NCBI GenBank assembly: GCA_028284105.1
Contig: JANQSK010000352.1
Coordinates: 1 to 5,209 of the forward strand
Source of the DNA: Anaerolineae bacterium
GTDB taxonomy: Bacteria > Chloroflexota > Anaerolineae > Promineifilales > Promineifilaceae
Reading direction: 5' to 3'
Length of the DNA stretch: 5,209 nucleotides
A program made the translations under genes and the position numbers. Below, in pieces: positions 1 to 5,078 of this stretch (within the stretch, counting starts at the first letter, position 1; each line of letters begins with the position of its first letter). A model generated the notes under the pieces. It was given only the letters and a program-made list of their open reading frames with translations, was not told where the DNA came from and searched no databases.

Positions 1-16
1 GAAAACGGCCGTTTTC
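1..16. repeat. 16-base perfect palindrome at the left edge
   Basis: GAAAACGGCCGTTTTC reads the same on both strands. As RNA it could fold with a 6-bp stem and a GGCC loop, but no separate T-run follows, so it is a poor intrinsic terminator. Its core ACGGCCGT recurs three more times in the window (3628, 3820, 4635). It may therefore be an instance of a genome-wide iterated palindrome, or the tail of a terminator for a gene lying left of the window. Confidence 0.5.
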
Positions 17-48
17 GTAAGATATATATTTGAAATCTCAACTAAATA

Positions 49-89
49 TTGACCAAATCACTAAAAAAGTGTCAAAATATATAGTGACA
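49..89 (+). promoter_or_regulatory. Possible promoter and operator of the zinc peptidase gene
   Basis: TTGACC at 49-54 resembles a -35 box. CAAAAT at 73-78, 18 bases further, is a mediocre -10. The inverted repeat TGTCA (70-74), 10-base spacer, TGACA (85-89) surrounds this -10 and the expected start point, which would suit a repressor site. The whole region is very AT-rich, so chance matches are likely and no single promoter is convincing. Confidence 0.25.
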
Positions 90-110
90 TCATTTAAAAT
101 TAAATTTATC

Positions 111-138
111 AAGTCATTATCATTTGAAATGACTTTTT
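111..138 (+). promoter_or_regulatory. Leader hairpin with T-run just before the zinc peptidase ribosome site
   Basis: AAGTCATT (111-118) and AATGACTT (128-135) are perfect 8-bp inverted arms around a 9-base loop. The right arm runs into five T residues (134-138), and the ribosome binding site AGGAG (139-143) begins immediately after. The hairpin could act as a weak attenuator, a translational control element or a DNA operator. The stem is AT-rich and of modest stability, so its role is inference only. Confidence 0.4.
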
Positions 139-147
139 AGGAGAACA

Positions 148-837
148 ATGTTTTTCTTTGATCCTTTATTTTTGCTTTTTGCTGTACCAGGCCTTGTTTT
201 GGGGATGTGGGCTCAAAGCAGAGTTAGAAGAAACTTCAATAAATACTCAAAAGTTGGCTTGAGCCGAAATATCACAGGGCAACAAGTTGCCCGACAATTG
301 CTCGATTCCCATGGTCTTTACGACGTTGGTGTTGAAGAAACCCAAGGGTTCTTGAGTGATCATTATGATCCACGTTCTAAGACATTACGTCTGAGCCCAG
401 GCGTGTACCGCTCAACAAGTGTTGCTGCCGCAGGGATTGCTGCCCACGAAATGGGACACGCGCTCCAAGATGAAGTCAACTACTTCCCCTTGAATATTCG
501 TAGCGCACTTGTACCCGCTGCCCAATTTGGTAGCAACTTTTACATCTGGCCCATCATGGCTGGCTTTTTGCTCAATGTCCCAGCCATTGCGTGGCTCGGA
601 GTTATTTTGTTAGCCGCAAGTGTTCTCTTTACCCTAGTCACCTTGCCTGTAGAATTTGATGCAAGCCGCCGCGCCAAAAAACTTTTGGTAAGCGATGGTC
701 TACTCTTCGATGATGAATTAGCAGGTGTAAATAAAGTTTTGGATGCAGCAGCCCTAACTTATGTGGCCGCCTTTATTTCAAGTCTAGGCACATTGTTATT
801 CTACGTCTTCCGTTTATCTGGCGGCGGTCGCGACTAA
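148..837 (+). CDS. YugP-type membrane zinc metallopeptidase
   Basis: This 229-residue protein matches the neutral zinc metallopeptidase family typified by Bacillus YugP (Pfam Zn_peptidase_2). The zinc site is HEMGH at residues 100-104, with H100 and H104 as ligands and E101 as catalytic base. E169 in PVEFDAS is the likely third ligand, as is usual in the family. Hydrophobic segments lie near residues 4-22, 121-143, 147-167 and 203-222, so the protein sits in the cytoplasmic membrane. The conserved stretch before the active site (about 68-84, with DHYDP and LRLSP) is present. Length is normal for the family. The ATG is supported by AGGAG at 139-143, only four bases upstream of it. It probably degrades or processes membrane-associated proteins, but substrates of this family are poorly known. 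The gene stands alone, convergent with the next one. Confidence 0.93.
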   Translation: MFFFDPLFLLFAVPGLVLGMWAQSRVRRNFNKYSKVGLSRNITGQQVARQLLDSHGLYDVGVEETQGFLSDHYDPRSKTLRLSPGVYRSTSVAAAGIAAHEMGHALQDEVNYFPLNIRSALVPAAQFGSNFYIWPIMAGFLLNVPAIAWLGVILLAASVLFTLVTLPVEFDASRRAKKLLVSDGLLFDDELAGVNKVLDAAALTYVAAFISSLGTLLFYVFRLSGGGRD

Positions 838-854
838 GTTAGTTAAGAAAATTT

Positions 855-881
855 AAAAAGGGAGATAGCGTGCTATCTCCC
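855..881 (-). terminator. Intrinsic terminator of the monooxygenase gene
   Basis: The arms GGGAGATAGC (860-869) and GCTATCTCCC (872-881) pair perfectly over 10 bp around GT; in RNA the loop would open to four bases. On the minus strand the stem is followed by five T residues (complement of A855-A859), the classic intrinsic form. The stem includes the last base of the monooxygenase stop codon. On the plus strand the downstream sequence CTATAAATC lacks a T-run, so termination of the zinc peptidase transcript here would be weaker, though the hairpin lies only about 20 bases past its stop. Confidence 0.85.
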
Positions 882-1861
882 TATAAATCATAAACCTCAG
901 CCAACATCTCATACGATCGAATTCTATCTTCAAAATCATACGTAATCGTTAAGGTCATAATTTCATCGACCTTGTATTCTGCTTTTAGGGTATCCAGTTT
1001 ATCTTTTACCTGTTGTGGCGTTCCAATTGCGGATTGGTAAGCGCGATCATCGATAAAAGCCGCCTCTTGAGGTGTGTATGGATAGCTCATCGCTTCTTCA
1101 ACAGGTGGTATTCCTTCAACTTTTTGCCCCGTCACAAATTTCAAAAATGATAAGCTTCGACTCAATGCCAGCTTGATTGCTTGCTCTTCCGAATCAGCGC
1201 AAACGACATTGATAGTCAGAATGGTGTATGGCTCAGGATTTTGCTCAGTCGCCACAAAATGATCGCGATAATGATCAAAAATTGCAGGCCCCATTTTGTT
1301 ATTGATAAAAAGGGCAAAATTATAGGGAAGACCATACTTGGCTGCCAAAATGGCGCTTTCAGGACTGGAGCCTAACATCCAAACGGGTGGAGGCACAGGG
1401 GGACGAGGCATCACTTTAGGACGAAAAGATGGGTCATTCAGCATCTCCATCACATCAGATACCAGCTGTGGAAATCGTTCAAATTTAGGTCGCCCATCAG
1501 TGGCCAAAATTCGTGCTGTATCCATATCAGTACCGGGGGCTCTCCCCACCCCCAAATCAATCCGATCTGGATAAAGTGATGCCAGCATAGAAAAGGTTTC
1601 GGCAACCTTGAAAGCACTATAGTGTGGCAACATAATCCCACCAGACCCCAGCCGAATCGTTGATGTAGCCGCACCGACAGCAGCAAGCAAAACTTCGGGG
1701 GCTGTGCTTGCTAATGTATTTGTGTTGTGATGCTCGGCTATCCAAAATCGTTGGAACCCTAAAGCCTCTGCTTTTTGAGCAAGCTGGATCGTTTCTTGCA
1801 AGGCCTGATGTGGTGTTCCACCTTTTCGTATGGGAGATTGATCAAGAATTGATAATTTCAT
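881..1861 (-). CDS. LLM-class flavin-dependent monooxygenase, luciferase-like group 1 (YhbW/MsnO8 type)
   Basis: This 326-residue protein has the bacterial luciferase-like TIM-barrel signatures of the group 1 subfamily. These are the N-terminal KLSILDQSPI (residues 2-11), FWIAEHHN (39-46), IRLGSGGIMLPHYS (69-82, phosphate/flavin region) and DRIDLGVGRAPGTD (99-112). Such enzymes use reduced FMN or F420 and oxygen (or hydride transfer) on small organic substrates; the substrate cannot be read from sequence. The frame is open to a GTG at 1897, but the ATG at 1861 places the family's usual N-terminus exactly at the start, so I chose it. No Shine-Dalgarno is seen before it. A TACAAT at 1874-1869 would start RNA almost at the ATG, so leaderless expression is possible. 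Length is close to E. coli YhbW. It is monocistronic, with its own terminator. Confidence 0.93.
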   Translation of the reverse strand: MKLSILDQSPIRKGGTPHQALQETIQLAQKAEALGFQRFWIAEHHNTNTLASTAPEVLLAAVGAATSTIRLGSGGIMLPHYSAFKVAETFSMLASLYPDRIDLGVGRAPGTDMDTARILATDGRPKFERFPQLVSDVMEMLNDPSFRPKVMPRPPVPPPVWMLGSSPESAILAAKYGLPYNFALFINNKMGPAIFDHYRDHFVATEQNPEPYTILTINVVCADSEEQAIKLALSRSLSFLKFVTGQKVEGIPPVEEAMSYPYTPQEAAFIDDRAYQSAIGTPQQVKDKLDTLKAEYKVDEIMTLTITYDFEDRIRSYEMLAEVYDL

Positions 1862-2025
1862 ACCATCTATTGTACAAACTCCAAAAGGGTATTGCACCCC
1901 AGCCGCGATGATTAAATCTTACCCAAACAGGTTGCAAAGGCGCCTGCCTGTGTGAATTACCCATCAATTTCTAAAAAAAATTCTTTATTTGTGCTATTTT
2001 TCTTATTTAACTTTTCCAATTCATA

Positions 2026-2054
2026 TTGAATTTATGTTATGATGTAGACATAAT
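2026..2054 (+). promoter_or_regulatory. Probable promoter of the response regulator gene
   Basis: TTGAAT (2026-2031), a 17-base spacer and CATAAT (2049-2054) form a plausible sigma-70-type promoter. An alternative in the same place is the extended -10 TGT TATGAT at 2035-2043. The stretch just upstream (about 1970-2020) is rich in A and T runs, as in UP elements. The 231 bases between the divergent monooxygenase and regulator genes (1862-2092) also hold AGGCGCCT (1938-1945) nested in ACAGG (1927-1931) and CCTGT (1947-1951), and no gene that I can support. Confidence 0.45.
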
Positions 2055-2092
2055 TCCGTCACAGGTAAACATTCCATGAAAGGCATTTCAAT

Positions 2093-2485
2093 ATGACAGA
2101 GTCAACAATTGTTACCCGCAATGTTCTGGTCGTAGATGATGAAGCATCCGTTCGTGATGCAATAATTGATATTCTAGAATTGATTGATGTGATTTCGTTC
2201 ACAGCATGTGACGGCGAAGAAGGAATAAAAGTCCTTCAAAATAACCTCAACGATATTAAGCTAATCATTCTCGATTTAACCATGCCAGGTCTTACAGGTG
2301 AAGAAACATTTATTTCAATTCGAAAATTAAACAATTCGATTCCAATTATTGTTTCTTCTGGCCATAGTCCAAGTGAGCTCCCTGTTGTTTTTCAAGAAGA
2401 CTCAAACTGTGAATTTGTACAAAAGCCATTCACAATTGATTTCCTCATTGAGCGCGTCCAATTCCACTTAGGAAACTCGACATAA
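2093..2485 (+). CDS. Stand-alone CheY-like response regulator receiver protein
   Basis: The 130 residues make one receiver (REC) domain and nothing else. VLVVDDE (11-17) gives the acidic pair D15/D16. ILDLTMPG (59-66) contains the phospho-acceptor D61. IIVSSGHS (85-92) holds the Ser switch (S89 by alignment with CheY T87). VQKPF (109-113) has the conserved Lys K111 with its cis-Pro. All catalytic positions are intact, so phosphorylation is expected. There is no output domain, so it must act by protein contact, like CheY, Spo0F or DivK. No histidine kinase lies in the window. The SSGHS form of beta-4 is common in receivers related to hybrid kinases. ATG at 2093 is preceded by AAAGG (2079-2083), nine bases away. 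It lies 82 bases upstream of a ParA gene on the same strand, which suggests, but does not prove, a shared process. Confidence 0.93.
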   Translation: MTESTIVTRNVLVVDDEASVRDAIIDILELIDVISFTACDGEEGIKVLQNNLNDIKLIILDLTMPGLTGEETFISIRKLNNSIPIIVSSGHSPSELPVVFQEDSNCEFVQKPFTIDFLIERVQFHLGNST

Positions 2486-2506
2486 CTATAATTTTTATGG
2501 TACAAT
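2477..2506 (+). promoter_or_regulatory. Probable promoter of the parA-like gene
   Basis: TCGACA (2477-2482, inside the last codons of the response regulator) and TACAAT (2501-2506) are separated by 18 bases. TG at 2498-2499 makes an extended -10. Transcription would begin near 2513, in the middle of the palindrome 2505-2521, an arrangement typical of a repressible promoter. A TATAAT at 2487-2492 is an alternative -10, but with a poor -35. The ATPase gene may therefore be transcribed separately from the response regulator. Confidence 0.5.
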
Positions 2507-2521
2507 TAATCCTAGATTAAT
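2505..2521. repeat. Palindrome ATTAATC-CTA-GATTAAT overlapping the predicted start of transcription
   Basis: The 7-bp arms are perfect around a 3-base centre. The same bases also form a direct repeat, ATTAATC at 2505-2511 and again at 2516-2522, an 11-base period close to one helical turn. Its place over the -10 edge and the expected start of transcription suggests an operator, possibly for ParA autoregulation, which is known in some ParA families. It can also fold as a short RNA hairpin, but no T-run follows. Confidence 0.55.
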
Positions 2522-2522
2522 C

Positions 2523-2565
2523 TGCTAGCATGTGTGTCTGCATGCAGAATTTACTCGAGAATTTA
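2523..2565. repeat. Cluster of further palindromes and direct repeats before parA
   Basis: TGCTAGCA (2523-2530) and TCTGCATGCAGA (2537-2548) are perfect palindromes of 8 and 12 bases. GCATG (2528-2532) and CATGC (2541-2545) add an inverted pair across them. AGAATTTA occurs at 2546-2553 and again at 2558-2565, a 12-base period with CTCG between. These fill nearly all the leader between the 17-base palindrome and the ATG at 2568. They may bind a regulator or serve as a partition-type site. None matches the canonical parS. Confidence 0.5.
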
Positions 2566-2567
2566 AA

Positions 2568-3509
2568 ATGGCGCAGCGTTCTGAAACCAAAAAGAACAGA
2601 ATACTCGCAGTTGTCAATCGCAAGGGTGGCGTCGCAAAAACGACGACAGCAATTAACCTTGCGCATGGCCTATCTCGTAAACTTCTCCGGCGTGTTAATC
2701 AAAAAGATGTCGACCAAATCTCAGACAAAGCTCGCTTATTCCAATTTGGTGAAAAAACGTATTACATTTTAGGTCATGTTTTATTGATCGACTTTGATGC
2801 CCAAGGTCACTGCGCACGCGGTTTGGGTATTCAAAATAAAACCGCCGATATTGGTGAAGTGCTTTTACAACAACAGCATTTATCTGAGGCCGTTATTTCG
2901 GCAGATCGCACAGAAGAAGGGTTTCCACGGCCGAATTTATGGCTCCTACCCTCATCTGATAACTTAGAGCGCGCAAAGGAAGCTTTACGAGTTTATTCTT
3001 CCAAGAATCGACTCAATGATTTAGGCGTTCCGTCAACCATGCCAGGGAACGATTATGCCCTTCTACGCATTTTGGAAGACCGGCTCAATTTAGCCTTAGA
3101 ACGTTTTGATTACATTGTGATTGATTGCCCACCTTCAGTGGATGCCTTCACACAAGCTGTGTATCAATTCTCTGATGCGGCCATTGTGCCCGTAAAGCCT
3201 GATTACTTCAGCATGGATGGTATGGGCAAGTACCTTAGCAATATCACTGAGGCTCAACTAAGAGGTATCGACATCCAAATTCATTCAATCGTACCCACTT
3301 TTAACGTGAAAAGGCATCGACTCGATCGACGCATGATGGATGAATTAATTAAAGTGCACGGTGAAAAAGTAAGTTCGCCTATTCCAAGGAGTCAAGCTGT
3401 TGCAGAGGCACCTGCCTTTCAGCAAACCATTTTTGAGTATGACCCTCGATACTTGAATCCAGCGACGCAAGCATATCAAGAGTTAGTTGATAGGGTTTAT
3501 TATGGCTAA
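2568..3509 (+). CDS. ParA/Soj-family Walker-type ATPase with an extra segment after Walker A
   Basis: This 313-residue protein is a full ParA-like ATPase. The deviant Walker A is KGGVAKTT (19-26), with signature Lys K19 and P-loop Lys K24; Ala23 replaces the usual Gly. Walker A' is LLIDFDAQG (72-80), with D77 matching the hydrolysis-linked Asp D40 of B. subtilis Soj. Walker B is IVIDCPPS (183-190). The C-terminal PRSQAVAEAP block is as in Soj. Between K24 and V71 there are 47 residues, against 18 in Soj, so about 29 are inserted. These proteins dimerise on ATP, bind DNA non-specifically and position plasmids, chromosomes, chemoreceptor arrays or microcompartments. I chose ATG 2568 over GTG 2532: the earlier start adds 12 residues absent from the family and lies in the palindrome cluster. 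Ribosome site is weak (GAG 2557-2559). The stop overlaps the next gene's start. No ParB lies in the window. Confidence 0.93.
   Translation: MAQRSETKKNRILAVVNRKGGVAKTTTAINLAHGLSRKLLRRVNQKDVDQISDKARLFQFGEKTYYILGHVLLIDFDAQGHCARGLGIQNKTADIGEVLLQQQHLSEAVISADRTEEGFPRPNLWLLPSSDNLERAKEALRVYSSKNRLNDLGVPSTMPGNDYALLRILEDRLNLALERFDYIVIDCPPSVDAFTQAVYQFSDAAIVPVKPDYFSMDGMGKYLSNITEAQLRGIDIQIHSIVPTFNVKRHRLDRRMMDELIKVHGEKVSSPIPRSQAVAEAPAFQQTIFEYDPRYLNPATQAYQELVDRVYYG
3492..3495 (+). promoter_or_regulatory. Ribosome binding site deciding the coiled-coil start
   Basis: AGGG, six bases before ATG 3502, sits within the last codons of the ParA gene. It supports ATG 3502 over the TTG at 3487, which has no comparable site and would add five residues (MIGFI) unlike the basic start that follows. 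The eight-base overlap of the two frames suggests translational coupling. Confidence 0.7.
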
Positions 3510-4278
3510 AAAGCAAAGCAAAGTGGCAAAAAAACCGACTGGCAACGGTGTTGAAAATCCCCTCGATCAAGTTGAAGAGCTCAATTTGAAGGAGCTTGGA
3601 AAAACGAAAAAAATCTCCCCTAAAAACACGGCCGTTTCTAACACTCCTGTCTCTCCTTTAGGCCCCCCACAATCAGTGCCAAACCCGACCCTAAACGGGC
3701 CAGCCAACAATAGTGCTCAAAATCAAGAACTTCTCTCTAAATTGGAATCCCTTGAAGCAGAATTAATCCAACTAAATCGGACCAATAAACGATTAGAAAA
3801 GCGGAATATTGAACTCGATACGGCCGTTAAGCTCAACAATGGGCTAGAAGATGATTTAGATATTGAACGACAGCGCCGCTTAGAAGCAGAACGAAAAGCC
3901 GCAGCCGCTACAGCACAACTTGAAAACCACAAAGAAATAAGTGACCATCTAGAAGCCGTTCGTCAGGAAAGGTTACAACTTGAAAAAAAGGTTGCTTCTT
4001 TGGAAGTGCGGGCAGAACGCTCTCAAGAGATGGCAATCATGCTCCAAAACGAACGAGAAGCACGTCAAAAGTTAGAGAAAGAAAAAGCCTCTTTAGAAGT
4101 TCAAGTAGAAAGCCTCAAAAAGCTGGATACCTTGCTCAAAGAAGAGCGACAAGCGAGAATGAATGCGCAATCGCGAGCCGCTTCCTCTGAAGCCCAACTG
4201 GCCCGATTAGAAGGTGAGCTCAAAAATAATAGCAGTGGATCTAGCGGCTCATTTCTTGATCGGCTGAGAGGTCGCTAA
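3502..4278 (+). CDS. Coiled-coil protein coupled to ParA; probable partner or cargo adaptor
   Basis: I do not recognise a named family. The 258 residues fall into four parts. Residues 1-41 are Lys-rich, beginning MAKKQSKVAKK. Residues 42-74 form a Pro/Asn/Ser-rich linker, probably disordered. A long charged coiled coil spans about 75-240. An N/S/G linker (242-250) leads to the basic tail FLDRLRGR. The protein has no Trp, Cys or Tyr, and no signal peptide or membrane segment, so it is cytoplasmic. Residues 121-240 are four contiguous 31-residue repeats. The start overlaps the ParA stop by eight bases, so the two are surely co-translated. ParA partners such as ParB and McdB use a basic disordered N-terminus to stimulate the ATPase, and this protein has one. 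I infer it is the ParA partner, acting as scaffold or cargo adaptor; a filament-forming or purely structural role is also possible. Confidence 0.85.
   Translation: MAKKQSKVAKKPTGNGVENPLDQVEELNLKELGKTKKISPKNTAVSNTPVSPLGPPQSVPNPTLNGPANNSAQNQELLSKLESLEAELIQLNRTNKRLEKRNIELDTAVKLNNGLEDDLDIERQRRLEAERKAAAATAQLENHKEISDHLEAVRQERLQLEKKVASLEVRAERSQEMAIMLQNEREARQKLEKEKASLEVQVESLKKLDTLLKEERQARMNAQSRAASSEAQLARLEGELKNNSSGSSGSFLDRLRGR
3862..4221 (+). repeat. Four tandem 31-residue coiled-coil repeats
   Basis: Within the coiled-coil protein, residues 121-151, 152-182, 183-213 and 214-240 (last one shortened) align without gaps. Arg at repeat positions 3 and 6 and Ala at 14 are invariant, and Leu at 30 occurs in the three complete copies. 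Glu at 17 is in three of four. Copies two and three share LEK at 9-11 and ASLEV at 14-18. The period of 31 equals four heptads plus a three-residue stutter. At DNA level the copies have diverged, so the duplications are old and retained by selection on the protein. Confidence 0.75.
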
Positions 4279-4288
4279 TCGCAACGAC

Positions 4289-5077
4289 TTACGCCGATGC
4301 CCCAGAGTAGTGGGACAAACCATATTTCCAAAACCTTCGGGAAACGACCCCCAAACCCAATGCCAACAATACCATCGTAAGCATCAAGGCTTCATCAAGC
4401 CGGCCAATGAGCCCTTCCACTGGCACGGTCACTGCAAAAGCGATAGGGATAATAAATGTCAGTCCAAATCTCAACCAAAATGGGTAAATTGAAACAGGCC
4501 ATCGCGCCGCTGAGTAGGTGCTTTGGAAAATGGTAAGGATGTTTTCGACTTTGATAAACCAAAAGGACAGTGTTGCTAAAATCATCCAAAAGCTATAAAT
4601 GATGATTGCGCCGCATAAGAGTGAGAACAAAAACACGGCCGTATTCCCCACTCCAACTTCAGACCTTAGTCGAAACAAACCAATAAATACAACCACAACC
4701 CCTAAAGCGACATCGATCAACTTCCATATTTCAAAACGACTCACGCTCACCAAGAGTTGTGCATCAGCTGGCTTCGTTAATGCAAAGTCTAAAGTGCCTT
4801 GGCGGACATCTTGCATCAAGCGTTCCATGCTTGGGCTAATCATAAAATTGATCACCCCACCAATGAGCGTATAAATACCAACCAGCACAATCATCTGTGC
4901 AGGTAGCCAATCACCTAGCGTTTCTGTATGTTGAAAGATAATGGCAAGACTTCCCAATGAGACACAAAGAACAATGACGGATTCAAGAATCTGAATAAAG
5001 AAGTTGGCCCGATACTCCATCTCCCCCAGCAGACCAATTCGGAAATACTCTTTGATGACAAGAAAGAACTGTTTCAT
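4289..5077 (-). CDS. ABC-2 family transporter permease (ABC2_membrane_6 type)
   Basis: This 262-residue integral membrane protein has hydrophobic segments near residues 28-48, 60-80, 119-135, 147-172, 203-222 and 228-246. That six-segment plan is typical of ABC-2 exporter permeases. The N-terminal GEMEYRANFF (18-27) and the loop RQGTLDFALTKPADAQLL (92-109) are hallmarks of the family, which normally occurs as two adjacent permease genes next to an ATPase gene. It would form half of the export channel; the cargo cannot be told. The frame is open to 5137, but that would overlap the preceding gene by 59 bases. ATG 5077 has GGAG at 5087-5084, six bases upstream, and begins one base after the preceding stop, so I chose it. 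Its stop faces that of the coiled-coil gene ten bases away. Confidence 0.9.
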   Translation of the reverse strand: MKQFFLVIKEYFRIGLLGEMEYRANFFIQILESVIVLCVSLGSLAIIFQHTETLGDWLPAQMIVLVGIYTLIGGVINFMISPSMERLMQDVRQGTLDFALTKPADAQLLVSVSRFEIWKLIDVALGVVVVFIGLFRLRSEVGVGNTAVFLFSLLCGAIIIYSFWMILATLSFWFIKVENILTIFQSTYSAARWPVSIYPFWLRFGLTFIIPIAFAVTVPVEGLIGRLDEALMLTMVLLALGLGVVSRRFWKYGLSHYSGASA

Positions 5078-5078
5078 A

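Noticed and set aside
1181..1911. Several open frames of 60-80 residues on either strand across the monooxygenase gene
   Set aside because: They are overlaps of a gene with clear family motifs; none has a ribosome site with recognisable protein features.
1927..1951. Nested inverted repeat around AGGCGCCT as a terminator or riboswitch
   Set aside because: The arms are only five bases with several competing pairings, and no T-run follows on either strand.
2169..2178. ATTCTAGAAT palindrome within the receiver gene
   Set aside because: It is isolated, inside coding sequence with no paired copy, and likely to arise by chance in AT-rich codons.
2505..2565. A canonical parS site for this ParA
   Set aside because: No sequence resembling TGTTTCACGTGAAACA is present here or elsewhere in the window; the palindromes are of different sequence.
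2532..2567. GTG 2532 as an earlier start for the ParA protein
   Set aside because: It adds 12 residues unlike any ParA start, lacks a ribosome site and falls in the palindrome cluster just after the predicted transcription start. ATG 2568 gives a normal N-terminus.
2530..2772. An 80-residue frame starting with ATG at 2530 in another phase of the parA gene
   Set aside because: It lies almost wholly inside the ATPase gene, whose frame carries Walker A and A'; the translated product has no recognisable features.
3379..3932. Minus-strand open frames inside the ATPase and coiled-coil genes
   Set aside because: They are antisense to well-supported coding sequence. Their composition (Ser/Arg-rich, opposite Glu/Leu/Ala codons) is what a coiled-coil gene yields when read backwards.
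4310..4874. Open frames opposite or in another phase of the ABC-2 permease
   Set aside because: The permease frame has membrane segments and the family motif; the others show nothing recognisable.
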